A stretch of 64,000 nucleotides of DNA from Wurfbainia villosa (lineage: Eukaryota; Streptophyta; Magnoliopsida; Zingiberales; Zingiberaceae). The notes below the pieces were generated by a model. That model was not told the DNA's origin, did not search any database, and worked only from the letters and a program-made list of their open reading frames with translations. Position 1 is the first letter of the stretch. Each line of letters begins with the position of its first letter. Positions 1 to 11,900 of this stretch are shown here, in pieces. The position numbers were made by a program, and so were the translations under genes. Location: positions 64,050,621-64,114,620 of the forward strand of contig CM045993.1 in assembly GCA_025175895.1 (NCBI GenBank), in the 5' to 3' direction.

Positions 1-480
1 ACTTACAAGCAGGATGGACATTGGAAGGAGGACTGTCCCAATCCAAAATAGAACAAAAGTATATCCTTTGGTCTAGTCATTGAAACATGGTTAGCGGTGT
101 TATCTACCGGCACCTGGTGTGTAGATACGAGGGCCGCTAATCATGTCTGCAATACTTTGCAGGGGTTCCAGGAAACCCTACGACTAGCTAAAGGGGATAT
201 TACCATTTACTTGGGCAATGCCATGAAGATGGCGACTATTGCAGTGGGAGATGTTTTATTTATCTTTTGAGAAAAATAAAGGTTTTGGTTCTTAAGAATT
301 TCCTTTATGTACCCTTATTTAGAAAGAATTGATTTCGGTTTCTAAATTGTTTATGGATGGATAATCTATTTCTTTTTATGACAGATTTGTTATAAAAGGA
401 ATAGGGACATTATCTATTCAGGTACATAGATAGGAAATTTATAACTTGGACCACAAGCTCCCACGGTGCAAATAGAAGTT
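1..480 (+). pseudogene. copia-1 gag zinc-knuckle end and protease, degenerate
   Basis: The first codons read TYKQDGHWKEDCPNPK, the second half of a CX2CX4HX4C zinc knuckle, followed by a premature stop. At about 121-180 the frame reads VDTRAANHVCNTLQGFQE, the copia aspartic protease active-site region. The homologous stretch in copia-2 is VDTGATDHVC, so the catalytic DTG triad is changed to DTR here. The region after it, which aligns with copia-2 at 52862-53131, is broken by single-base indels. In the family this protease cuts the Gag-Pol polyprotein inside the virus-like particle; this copy cannot be active. Confidence 0.8.
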
Positions 481-524
481 ATTAACTCATCTTCTAATTC
501 CGATAAGAGAAAAAAAAAACCTTC

Positions 525-1370
525 GAAAATGAACCAAACATATCTTTTGGCATCTTAGGTTTGGTCACATTAACCTAAGCAGAATTCAATAGGTTGATAG
601 CTAATGAACCTTTGGGTTCATTAGTGGTGGAGGATCTCCCAACTTGTGAATCTTGCTTGGAGGGTAAGATGACCAAGAGGCCTCTCAAGGCCAAGGGGTA
701 TAGATACAAAGATGTGTTGGAATTGGTTCATTCTGATTCGTATGGTCCTATGTCTATCCAGACAAGAGGTAGTTTTGAACATTTCATCTTTTTCATAGAT
801 GATTGTTCAAGATACGGATGACACTATGATCTGATCGTGGTGGTGAGTACCTCTTGGGAGAGTTTAGGAACTACTTATCAGAGGCTGGGATTCAATCCCA
901 ATTGACTGCACCTGGCACACCCCAGCAGAACGGTGTAGCAGAGCGAAGGAATAGGACTCTTATGGAGATGGTTAGATCGATGATGAGTTATTCTGACTTG
1001 CCAGATTCGTTCTGGGGATATGCTATAGATACGACGGTATACATTCTGAACCTGGTTCCATCTAAATCAGTGCCTTCTACTCCCACAGAATTGTGGACTG
1101 GGCGAAAGCCTAGTCTAAGACATATTCAGATATGGGAGTCCAGCACATGTGCTGAAGGCAGATACTGGTAAGTTGGAACCTCGTACAGAAGTACGCATGT
1201 TCATTGACTATCCCAGGGGAACGAAGGGTGGATTGCTTTATAGTCCTAGAGATCAGAGGGTGATCATTAACACGAACGCCAGATTTCTAGAGGAAGACTA
1301 TGTGATGAGCCACAAGCCCAAGGGTAAAATTGTTCTGGAGGAGTTAAAAGGGAAGTCACTTCTTTAGTAC
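525..1370 (+). pseudogene. copia-1 GAG-pre-integrase and integrase, internally deleted
   Basis: The zinc-binding N-terminal part is present (CESCLEGKMTKRPLKAKG near 645-700). The frame then reaches IDDCSRYG near 800 and jumps directly to the sequence around the second catalytic Asp. About 150 bp that copia-2 retains (YIYLMRRKSE... region) is missing. The Asp-Arg-Gly-Gly stretch is preceded by an in-frame TGA (near 829-831), which copia-2 also has. The catalytic Glu segment is readable (PGTPQQNGVAERRNRTL at about 910-960), followed by the C-terminal region with several frameshifts. The role in the family is insertion of element cDNA into the host chromosome; this copy is dead. Confidence 0.85.
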
Positions 1371-1499
1371 CACCGGTACAAGAGGATATACCACATGTCA
1401 CTGCACTGCGTGTCACAGAGGATACGCAGATGATACCTCGTCATAGTGGGAGGGTTGTTAGACAACCTTATTGATTCATATTCTTGGGTGAATCTTCTG

Positions 1500-2830
1500 A
1501 TTTGGTCCCTAGCAAACATGAACCTGATCCCTAGACATACGACGAGGCAATCCAAGATATAGATACAACATCTTGGCAAAGTGCAATGAATACTGAGATT
1601 GAATCCATGGATTCAAGTCAGGTCTGGGAGCTATTATGCATAGCAGCTCATTATGAGGTGTGGCACATGGATGTCAAGACAGCTTTCCTTAATGGAAGTC
1701 TTGAGGAAAACATCCAAATGAAGCGACCAGAGGGATTCATTGCTAAGGGCAAAGAGCATCTTGTATGTAAGCTTAATCGGTCCATTTATGGATTGAAGCA
1801 AGCTTCGAGGTCTTGGAACATCCGCTTTGAAGAGGTAAATTAGTCTTATGGATTTATTCAAAGTCTGGATGAATCTTGTGTATACAAGAGATGTGACGGA
1901 AACGTAGTGGTATTTCTTGTACTATACGTAGATAATATTTTGGTAGTTGGCAACAATATCAGAGTGTTATCAGATGTAAGGGTATGGTTGTCTAAATAGT
2001 TTTGAAGGACTCTGGAGAAGTGGGTCACAACCTTGGGATCAAGGTTGCTGTTCTTATCCCAAGCTTCATACATAGACATGATTTTGGATCGTTTTAGCAT
2101 GCAGAACTCCAAGAAGGGTTTTCTACCTTTCAGGTATGGAGTTCCTTTATCTAAGGAGATGTGTCCTAGATCATCTGAGGTGATAAAGGAGCTGAAGGCG
2201 GTTCCTTATGCTTCAGCAGTAGGAAGCCTCATGTATGCTATGTACGAGATAAGATATCTGCTTTGCCGTGGGCATGGTTAGCAGATATCAGAGTAATCCA
2301 GAACAGGGACATTGGACTGCGGTAAAAGCATATATTGTAGTGCCTGAGAAGGACTAGGGATTATATGCAAGTTTACCGGGCAGACCAATTACTCCCTGTG
2401 GGTTGTATGGATTGCGATTTCCAATCATATAGGGATAACAATAAGTCTACCTCAGGTTTTGTGTTTACTTAGGGAGGTGGAGCCATTGTATGGAGGAGTG
2501 TCCAGCAGAAATGCGTGGCGGACTCCACCATGGAAGCTGAGTATGTGGCAGCCTAAAAGGCGGCCAAAGAAGCTGTGTGGCTCAGGAACTTTCTGATGGA
2601 CTTGGATGTGATTCCTGGTTTGCCCAGAAATATCACAATTTATTGTGATAATAATGGTGCAGTTGCAAACTCGAAGGAACCACGAGCCCATAAGGCTAGT
2701 AAACACATAGAGTGCAAGTACCACCTGATACGAGAAATCGTAAAGGAGGTAGAAGTTGCTGTCGCCTAGATTGCATCAGAGGATGACCTGGTAGACCCTT
2801 TCACTAAGGCCCTTCTGGCGAGAGCTTTGA
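1500..2830 (+). pseudogene. copia-1 reverse transcriptase and RNase H, degenerate
   Basis: Recognisable RT blocks include MDVKTAFLNGSLEENI (about 1669-1715) and LNRSIYGLKQASRSW (about 1770-1815). The active-site block reads YVDNILVV, where copia-2 has YVDDILL, so the second catalytic Asp is Asn. The N-terminal RT block up to the WIYKRKRG motif present in copia-2 is deleted after the word SSQVWEL. RNase H is traceable as SSTMEAEYVAA with stops, then the conserved tail ending HLIREIVKEVEVAVA at 2769 and the DDLVDPFTKALL-type terminus. Multiple stops and frameshifts rule out function. Confidence 0.85.
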
Positions 2831-2890
2831 TAGGCATGTGGAAGGAAGGGGAATCAGATGTATGGCAGTATGAGGACAGCATAGTCTTTT

Positions 2891-2906
2891 AGTATAAGTG
2901 GGGGAT
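2891..2906 (+). other. copia-1 polypurine tract
   Basis: The purine-rich stretch agtataagtgggggat lies immediately upstream of the 3' LTR. It is the plus-strand DNA primer site for reverse transcription. Copia-2 has the equivalent, one G to A different, at its own 3' LTR junction. Confidence 0.8.
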
Positions 2907-5178
2907 TGTTGGGATGTATACTGAAAGCCTACCTCTTTTGTATGAACATCTTTATTTTGAAATAAGAATCACATGATCATTGTTTGCACTTTATTTATAT
3001 ATGTGCATATTGTCTAATACTTTATATTGTAGATAACATGGTGCTTGGGTGTGGCACAGAAGATCATGTTATCAGTCCCTTGTAGAGTATAAGTAAAGGC
3101 TCACAACCAAGATGATTTTGGACAAACCATTGGCATGGTTGTAGTGTAGCTTGGTATTATTTTGTCTTGAACATAGAGTTACACAAGTACACTTAGGTGT
3201 ATTGAGCAGGACCGACATAGAGGTGATTCAATTTATTGCTGACTACATAATTGAATCGGACCTCAGATATTATGTTGTACATGCTCTTAATCCCGATATA
3301 ATAACGGGCACATGTACTTAGTATTTATTTCTTTGATTTACCAATGGGTGAGATTTAGATGGATTAAATCAATATGCCCGGTAAGTTGAGAAATGATATT
3401 ATTTACATGGTGTGCCGTTGATTATAGGAGGAAACCGTGTCCTATATATTAGGTTGATGATGTCCCCTTGAGGAGCTCATAAGGTTCATCATGTAAACCC
3501 TACAGGTTGACTTAGTCAACATGATGATAAGGTTGAGTGGTACTGCTCGAGGAGTTAGATATTAATTAATTGATGGTCAGTAAATCAATTAATTGACGGA
3601 CATTCGATATCTTAAACACGGGGAGATGGATGTACAAATAATATATGGAGGCCATATTAATTTATGGGGGTTGGTGAGGTAGTTCATTGATGATCCTCTA
3701 GTGGAATGGAACATCATTGATGGATCAAGTTTGTGTGGTTCCGATCCATCGGGTGGCCAAGATCCAACTCCTCCTCATGGTCCCTATTGTAGCCTATTAA
3801 CACCTCATGAAGTCTAGATCAAATGAATGAAAACAAATCTCTAGATCCGACGGTTGGGATTAAATCCCTAGAACCGACGGTGGAGATTAAATCTCTAGAT
3901 CCGACGGTTGGGATTAAAACCCTAGAACCAACGGTGGAGATTAAATCTCTAGATCTGACGGTTGGGATTAAAACCCTAGAACCGACGGTTGAGATTAAAT
4001 CTCTAGATCCGACGGTTGAGATTAAATCTCTAGATCCAACGGTGGAGATTAAATCTCTAGAACCAATGGAGGAGATTAAACCAAGGCCTAAACCTAACTC
4101 TATATATATGGGCTTAGGCTTGGGCGGCAAAGGAGGATGAAAAACCTAATTGAGACAAGGTGGCTTGGGCGGCAAGAAAGAAAAGGAGATTAGGGTTAGG
4201 GTTTGGTTCATTGTGTTGGGCGGCAAGGCTTCTTCTTCTTCCCATTGATGGCCGGCAACCCTTCCTCCCTTTTCCTCCTTGGTTTGGCCGGCGCCCAAGC
4301 TTTTCCTTTCCTTCTATGGCTTAGGTTGGATGGAATTAGGATGGCTTCCCTTGGGCGGCAACCAAATCCTAGATGGGATAGGATTGGGGTTGGGCGGCTA
4401 GGGTTAGGGTTTTGGGATTAGGGTGGGCAGCAACAAGAAGATGAAGATTCATTTCTTCTTCCTTCTAAGTGTTGGCCGGCCACTATCCTTGTTCCCTCTA
4501 CCTTGGCCGGAGCTCAACCTATTCTCCTTCCCTTCATCCTTGGCCGGAAATTAGGAGAGCTTAGTCTAGGGTTTGGCCGGCAACAAGGAGGAGGATTGTT
4601 TTCCTTTCCTTTCTCCAAGTGTTGGCCGGCGCCCATACCCTTGGTGTTTCTCTTTTGGTTGGTTTCTATACTCTATTTTATCTTCCTTGGCCTGCGGCAA
4701 CATCGAGTTTATTGACTTGGTGGCCGGTTCTAGAAAGGAAGATGAGTTTTGTTTTAGGATCTTCCTTTGTTCCTAGCGAACAAGGAAAGGAAGATTGGTA
4801 ATCTAGGAGGCTTCAACTTTTGGTAGATCGTCGCCCACACGACGTCCAAAAGGAGGGAGGACATACAATAGAAGATCAAGAGGTATAACAAGAGGTATAA
4901 TCTTGTTTATTTTGATTAATGTTCTTTTGTATTATGTTTATAATTTCTTTTCAATTATATGCATGTTTTGTGTGGAAGCTTACTTTATGTATGTGATGAT
5001 TATAGTTGTTTACATGTGTATGTATTTTGTATAATCATGGACCCCGAAGATAAACACAAAAATCGGCGATTCGTCCATCGTCTCTTCCGCGGCTAACCAA
5101 CTAGAAGAGTTGTGTTGCTTGAAACAACTAGTTTGTTCAAGCGATCGCTCATGTCGTTAGCACGATGACGAATTGGTT
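2907..5178 (+). repeat. copia-1 3' LTR, truncated at its 3' end
   Basis: It begins TGTTGGGATGTATACTG directly after the polypurine tract and aligns with both copia-2 LTRs and with solo LTR D. Shared landmarks are the stretch with 27-bp AT-rich repeats, a segment rich in ttggccggc motifs (about 4240-4740) and the distal gacaaggttg-like block. The last about 130 bp of the family LTR, including its embedded primer-site copy and CA end, are missing: homology stops near 5178 and gypsy-1 sequence follows. It is longer than its relatives (about 2.27 kb against 1.93 kb), partly because of the expanded minisatellite. Confidence 0.85.
3830..4082 (+). repeat. 27-bp minisatellite in the copia-1 LTR, about 9 copies
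   Basis: The unit is approximately gattaaatctctagatccg plus acggttg, repeated head to tail with point changes (gttgg/gtgga, ccgacgg/ccaacgg). Because 27 bp is nine codons, both strands stay open through the array and give repetitive reading frames that are not genes. The same place in the copia-2 LTRs and solo LTR D holds only about three units. Confidence 0.9.
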
Positions 5179-5184
5179 GTGCTT

Positions 5185-6735
5185 AGGAAACTCATCCCAT
5201 CTGGATTAGTTTTCATTAGTGAAAATTTTAATCCGGGGACATGGGAGCCAATGTGCCTCCGAGGAATAGCACGATTCCAACAGGTTACTCAGTCATCTAT
5301 CCGGATGAGAGTTCGGGAGGCTCAGGCCAGTGATCAACATTTGCAATTTATTGGTAGCCAGATAACCTCTAGACAGCAGAATGAGTTCACCCGAGATGAC
5401 GAAGGTATAATTTGTTTCTGGGGCAAATTATGCGTACCTCAGTCTCACCCTGTCATGGAGGAGTTACTTCAGGAGGCTCTCTCGATTTGTGATCCACCCA
5501 GGCAGAACTGCATGTATCGAGATTTAAAGCGTTTGTATTGGTGGAACGACATGAAGCAAGACTTCGCAGATTTTGTTGCTAGATGTCTTGTTTATCAACA
5601 GGTGAAAGCTGAGCACCAGAGACCAGCCGGACTACCACAGAGGATTCCTATTCGTGAGTGGAAGTGGGATCACATTACCATGGATTTTGTGGTGGGTTTT
5701 GCTTAGGACACATCAAGGCCATGACGCGATTTGGGTAGCCATAGACCGATTAACCAAATCTGCACACTTCTTAGCGATTCAGAAGACCAATTCTCTGGAT
5801 CGTTTAACAGAGTTATATTGTCGGGAGATCATCAGATTGCATGATGTCCCTTTGAGCATTATATCTGATAGAGATCCCCGATTCATGACCCGGTTCTGGC
5901 AGAGTCTACAGCAGGCTTTAGGCACGCAGCTTCATTTTAGTGCTGTATTTCATTCATAGATAGATGCACAGTCTGAGCAGACCATTCAGACTCTAGAGGA
6001 TTTTCTGAGGTCTTGTGTTATGGATTTCGGGGGCAACTGGGAGGACCACTTGCCATTAGTGGAATTCACTTACAACAATAGCTATCATTCAACTATCCAA
6101 ATGTCCCTGTTTGAAGTATTGTATGGTAGACAGTGTCGTAAACCCACTCTCTGGGAGGAGGTTGGGAAGGCGCAGTTGCTAGGACCTCATAGAGCTTAGC
6201 ATGAGGTAGAGTTGGTTCGTACTATCAGACGAAGGATGGCAGAGGTGCACGATCGTCAAAAAAGTTATGTCGATCAGAGATGGAGACCTTTGGAGTTCTC
6301 TATTGGTGACCATGTATTCCTGCGAGTCTAACCCACGAAAGGGGTGAAGAGATTTGGCCTCCGTGGTAAGTTAGCTCCAAGGTACATTGGGTCTTTCGAG
6401 ATTTTGGAGAGGATCGGAGCAGTCACTTACCTCCTAGCCTACCACCGTCCTTGGCTGGTATCCATGATGTATTTCATGTGTCCTTGCTGAGGAAGTATGT
6501 GTCAGACCCTACACATATATTGTCGGATGTGTCAGGTTCCATACAACCTGATGCTACTTATAAAGAGGTTTCAGTACGGATTTTGGATCACAAGGAAAGA
6601 CAATTGCAGAACATGACTGTGCGATTTGTTAAAGTCGGGTGGAGTCACCACACCGATGAAGAGGCTACTTGGGAGCTTGAGGAAAAGATCAGAGCTCAAT
6701 ACCCCACTTGTTTACTTAAGGTACGAGAAATATAA
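5185..6735 (+). pseudogene. gypsy-1 integrase with chromodomain-type C-terminus, frameshifted
   Basis: The reading starts near 5280 with the RNase H to integrase linker (SIRMRVREAQASDQHLQ). It continues through the zinc-binding domain (YRDLKRLYWWNDMKQDFADF), where the second CX2C pair reads CLVYQ, losing one Cys. The first catalytic Asp lies in HITMDFVVGF near 5670-5700. A frameshift near 5700 moves the frame for RLTKSAHFL and the second Asp (SDRDPRF, about 5865-5885). The Glu segment SEQTIQTLEDF (about 5970-6005) and the GPFEILERIG region follow with stops. The last frame, 6451-6735, ends ATWELEEKIRAQYP, a chromodomain-like tail typical of Tekay/Del chromoviruses. RT is absent from the window. 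Confidence 0.85.
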
Positions 6736-6810
6736 TTTCAGTACTTGTGCTACTTGAAGGTGCTATCTCTTACTCACTATACATTTGAGTGAGAAATTTT
6801 GGGACCAAAT

Positions 6811-6829
6811 TTTTATTAGTGGGGGAGAA
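6811..6829 (+). other. gypsy-1 polypurine tract
   Basis: The sequence tagtgggggagaa directly precedes the LTR start TGTAAGATACTGG, as at 25331-25343 in gypsy-2. This is the plus-strand priming site. Confidence 0.75.
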
Positions 6830-8976
6830 TGTAAGATACTGGAAAATAAAATAATAATACTTGGTAATTAGGAAAATATCCTATGGAATTTTCTAGATAT
6901 TTTTTAGAAATTTAATTTGGATATTTCTCTTAACATATGGGAAAAGATTAAATTATCTAGTTAATGAGTTAATGGGTTTAATTAACTCTATGTTTTAAAT
7001 ACCTAAACCTAGGTTTTGGTTTTATTAATCTTCCTCCATTTTTCATTTTTTCTCGCAGCCTACCTATTCCCGAACGGTTCCTCACGTCGTATCCTTTGGA
7101 TTCGTGATTCCCCTCTTCTCCTGATTCTTCAGCCGATCGAAACCTGTGATCCTGCTCTTCACGATCATAGTCACCATTCGAGCTCGCATCGCCGTTGCCA
7201 CATGATTTCGCCCCAAACAACGCTGACCTCTCCCTCCTTGAGTTCATTCTCTCTCGCGATCTTCTCTGCTGCGATGTGGCTCGCCGACTCCATCCACATT
7301 TCGTTCCGTTTCCTCATGGTAGGCGACGGTCGGTGGCTAGGATGGTCTTTGCAGACAAGCTAAGGTGCCGGTGAGAGGCTGGAAGTTGGTATCACCGGCG
7401 AGTGCGCGCGTGGGTCGGCGACGTTTCTCTCATCGGTGAGATTCCAACAGTTTCTGTCCTAGCTCTTGTCGGCAACCTTGAGCGGGTGGAATCGATGACC
7501 ATCGTTTCCACAGGAGGGTGTGGCGCTGTCCATTCATCGCCGGATCAAGGGCAGCAGGGGTGTTCTACCAGCGAACAAGGCATCTTGGAGGAGAGCCGCT
7601 AGTGTAGCCTTAAGAGCTGGTGGAGAAGGCTGGTTGGAGTTTGGCCGACTGTGAGTGGGTTTGAAGGGCTATGAGGGCTGAGAAGGCTGTGCACGGCTGT
7701 GGGTGACCCTATCAGTGGGTGACCAAGCTACTGAGTTTTGTTCATGTGACAGGTCTACGGGCATGACGATTTCGTTGTTTTCTCGAGCATTTTATTAGGC
7801 GGGTATTTTGACTTATCTTTTTGATATAGTCATGTTGATATGCTAGTTAGTTATAGCTTGTAATAATTTTCATGTTTATCTGCCTTGTCTATTTTTGTGC
7901 CTACTTAATACATGCATTTGATCGGTTTATGGTTATACCTTCCCTGTTTTACTTGGATCATTGATATGTACTTATTGGTTGTGCATATTATTTGGATATA
8001 TATTTTAGTTGGTATTACATGCTTTAGTATCATGCACCATCTTGCATGATTGCATGCTGGCTGGATGGAGTTGCTTTATAGTTGAGCCCGCAGCCAGTTA
8101 AATGGTCTGCACACACTGCCACTCATGGGTTAGTGGTACATCAGGAGGGTGTGTGCAGTTGCTCTGTCAGGCTCCGCTGGTCCGCTCATGGGTAGCAATG
8201 AGACAGCGTGGTAGCGGGCAGGGATCCCTCCTCTGGTCTACGACACCGGAAGATGAGAGCATTGATCCCCCACTCTGTTTGGGACAGGAGGATAGGCATA
8301 CTCCGACAGCATCCTGTCCACTCGGTCACTCAGGAGCAGTGATGGCAGAGTGCACAGTTGTCATAGCCCTACCCACTCAGCTTCACCATCGTGTGTGAGG
8401 CGGCTGACTGGCGTCAGGGGTGACCGTGTCATTTGCATCGCATGCATTTTGCATCGATAGCATTTTGATTGCTGCCTTGGATGTTGCATATTATTGTCAT
8501 GCATACAGGTTACATATTTGTATTTGGTCTGACGACTTTATATTTGCTAGTAGGGCACATGCTCCTATATCAAGGTAGGAGATTCAGGTAAGTACAGTTC
8601 TTTTATATTTCTTTCTTGCATACCCTATATATGAGACTGTGCTGACATGATTGTTATTGTTAGCTATATCTTACTTTGCATATCGACTATATTCGCTGAG
8701 TTCTTTGAACTTATCCCGTTGTTTTATATCTATTTCAGGATGAAGCTGTCAGGAGAGTCCATCTGTCAATCCCCCTCATTGTGATAGTTTTATTGGTTAT
8801 TTGATTTATGGTTTTGGATATTTTGATTAGAATATATGTTTAGGACTGGAGTTGAATTTATGTACTCGTGGATATTTGGTATGTCCTTCCTTTATTCATA
8901 TTTTATTTCGATTGGATTTGGTTGGGTATTCCTGCCAAGATGGCAGAAGGGGTAAGTCTAGATATTGTAGACTATT
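6830..8976 (+). repeat. gypsy-1 3' LTR, first part, split by gypsy-2
   Basis: It begins TGTAAGATACTGG after the polypurine tract and is collinear with the gypsy-2 LTRs over a distal segment (about 7780-8970) containing the shared aggcgggtattttgactta block, the cagccagtta...tgccactcatgggttag block and the gtaagtctagatattgtag block. The proximal part is shorter and different from gypsy-2 (about 700 bp less). It breaks off at the gypsy-2 insertion; the last 182 bp are at 28467-28648. Confidence 0.85.
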
Positions 8977-11900
8977 TATAAGATACTGGAAAAATAAATA
9001 AATAAATATATAAATAAAATAATAAAATTTAAAATGAAATAAATAAAATAAATAAATGTATTTATTAAAAGGAATTTAGTTATTTGGTTTTGGGATACAA
9101 TTTTATTAGATTGGAGGAGCTCTAATAAAAGGTTAATCATTATGTTGATTAATTTAATTAAGTATAAGATCATGTAAATTAAAAACCCTACTTAGTGTTT
9201 AATGAAGCCTAAATCTAAATAGGAAACCTAATTTCCCTACCCGTGCGTCGCCTTCTTCACGAACTATAGTCGAACCCCCCCTTCCATTTCCTCTTCTCGC
9301 GTTGGCAACATACACGCCGTCACCCTTCACCTTTTGCCACCACCTTGTGACCGTCCATAGTCGCTCGCAGCTTTCGATCGAAGCACCCTGCAGCACCCCG
9401 ACCCCTCTGCCATCGACGCTGCCACTCAAACTTGCGGCCACCTCCTTTGTCACGAACTCAGCGGCGTTCCCTCGAGTCTTGTGAGCACGAGCGAGCAACA
9501 AAGGTGCTCATGGCTGGGAGGCTTGGGTCAGCGGCATTGGCACCGTACTCTACTGGTGGTCGCCTGAGCAAAGGTAAGGCTGCTCTTTCCCTCAATTTAG
9601 GACAGGATTGAAATCCCTGCTGTGGGTTTCCTTTGGTTGAACAGGGATTGCGTTTGGACAGTGGGTCTTCCGGTGAATAGGGCAGAGTTGGGAGGAGTGT
9701 CGCCGGCGAGATTCTACCGGTAGCAAGGTAAGGGGCCGACCTTCTCCTTGATTTTTGGATGAGTTCTAAACCTAGCTGTGGATTTCTTGTTTTGAGCTTG
9801 ATCGGTGGTTTTGGGGCAGTGATCGTGAGCGTCGGTTGCTCCGGTGAACAGCGGTTACAAGGAATGTTGATACCGGGGAGGTTCCAACCACTGGTAAGCT
9901 CGATCTGCTTCTTTTTCCATGCTATGGTTAATTTTTGTTATCTGGGGTTGGATGTTTGATTTGTGGAGTGGGCTACGAATTGGGATTTTTTGAATTTAGG
10001 TTGGCCGATTGAGCCAGCTATGAAGTGGAGTGTGGGTTGGCTGTGACGGTTTATTTTGGGGTGTCATGCGGTTAAGGTTGGAGGTAGTCGTGCAAGAACG
10101 GCTGTAAATGGGTTGATTTCAGAGTTATTGCCCAGTTGTGAAGAAGGAGGTGATTATGGACGGTGTTTTGAGTTGTTCATGGGCTGGAAAGCTTTTTCAC
10201 AGGTTGTGAACGACTGTGAATAAAGATGTAATTGGGTTGATGTTGGTTGTACGATCATAAGTGGTATGCTAAGTGAGGACAATAAATTGAGATGGATTGA
10301 TTGATTGTGTTGGGGAGCAACCAAAGATTATATCATTGTAATACTATGATGATTGTTGCCATTATGGATAATATTTTCATATGATGAGTATTGATCATGG
10401 TGAGATTAATTGCAAAGATATGTTCTTGGAATTAAGAGATAATCACAATTTGTGACCTACGGGTTGAGGGTCTACTTGGGGATACATAGTAGTAATTTGG
10501 CATGTTGTCGTGTGCTTGGATTTGATGGATTTACTTTGGGTCAATTGGTTACGTAGAAAAATCGATTAAGTATTCAATTTGTCAGTGAATTGCATATTGT
10601 GCTTAACAATATATATGCTATATGTAGGTTTCGGTCACAAGGCAGGTTCACGGTTGTGACGATTTGGTTCTTTTGCGGACATTTTATCAGGCGGGTATTT
10701 TGACTTATCTCCTAGATATAGTCATGTTGATATGCTAGTTAGGATAGCTTGCAATAATTTTCATGTTTATATGCCTAGTATATTTTTGTGCCTACTTGAT
10801 ACATGCATTGGATCGATTATTATTATATCTTCCCTATTTTACTCGGATCATGGATATGCACTTATTGGTTGTGCATATTATTCGGTTATGCATTTTAGTT
10901 GGATTTACATGCTGTAGTATCATGCACCATCTTGCATGATTGCATGCTGGCTGGACGGGGTTCCTTTATAGTTGAGCCCGCAGCCAGTTACATGGCCTGC
11001 ACACGCTGCCACTCATGGGTTAGTGGTACATCAGGAGGGTGTGTGCAGTTGCTCTGTCAGGCTCCGTTGGTCCGCTCATGGGTAGCGATGAGGCAGCATG
11101 GTAGCGGGCAGGGATCCCTCCTCTGGTCTATGACACCGGGAGATGAGAGCTTAGCTCCCCCACTCTGTTTGGGGCAAGAGGATAGGTGTACTCCGACAGC
11201 ATTCTACCCACTCGGTCACTCAGGAGCAGTGATGGCAGAGTGTACAGTTGTCATAGCCCTACCCACTCGGCTTCACCATCGCGTGTGAGGTGGCTGATTG
11301 GCATCAGGGGTGACCTTTTCATTTGCACGACATGCACTTTGCATGGATTGCATTTGTATTGTGTTTGCTGCATTTTTATTGATGCCTTGGATGTTGCATA
11401 TGATTGTCATGCATACACGATTCATATTTGTATATGGTGATGACTTTATCTCTTATAGTATGGCACATGCTCCTGTATCAGGGCAGGAGATTCAGGTAAG
11501 TACAGTCCTTTTGTATTTCTTGCTTGCATACCCTATTTATATGAGGCTCTACTGGCATGATTCTTATTGTTAGCTATATCTTGCTATGCATATCGACTAT
11601 TATCCGCTAAGTTCTTTGATCTTACCCCGTTGCTTTACATCTGTTTCAGGTTGAAACTGCCAGGAGAGTCCATCTGCCAATTCCCCCTCGTCGAAATGGA
11701 TAGGTTTTATTGGTCTTATGGTTTTGGTTTTTAACTAGATGAAGTGTGTAGGATTTGTTTGTTTTGGTTATGCACTTGTGGAGGTTTGGGGATATTTGTT
11801 GTGACCTTATGGACTATTCGATTTGTTTGGTTGTATATTCTTGCTCGGATGGCAAAAGGGGTAAGTCTAGATATAGTAGACTGTTGCTATTTACCTCGAT

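Larger units (their letters stand above)
1..5178 (+). mobile_element. copia-1: Ty1/copia LTR retrotransposon, 5' part outside the window
   Basis: The order of domains on the + strand is gag zinc knuckle, protease, GAG-pre-integrase, integrase, RT, RNase H, polypurine tract and 3' LTR, which is the Ty1/copia order. The element is a close relative of copia-2 (48261-57063) and can be aligned with it along almost its whole length. It enters the window inside the last gag zinc knuckle, so its 5' LTR and most of gag lie to the left. All coding parts are broken by stops, frameshifts and deletions. On its right it abuts gypsy-1 integrase sequence, so it probably inserted into gypsy-1; the matching target duplication would lie outside the window. 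Confidence 0.9.

Noticed and set aside
3819..4140. Two about 105-codon reading frames on opposite strands
   Set aside because: Both run through a 27-bp (nine-codon) minisatellite, which keeps frames open without selection.
9199..9501. GC-rich open frames that could be a first exon of a host gene
   Set aside because: The same segment occurs at 25608-26003 in the other gypsy-2 LTR, so it is LTR sequence.
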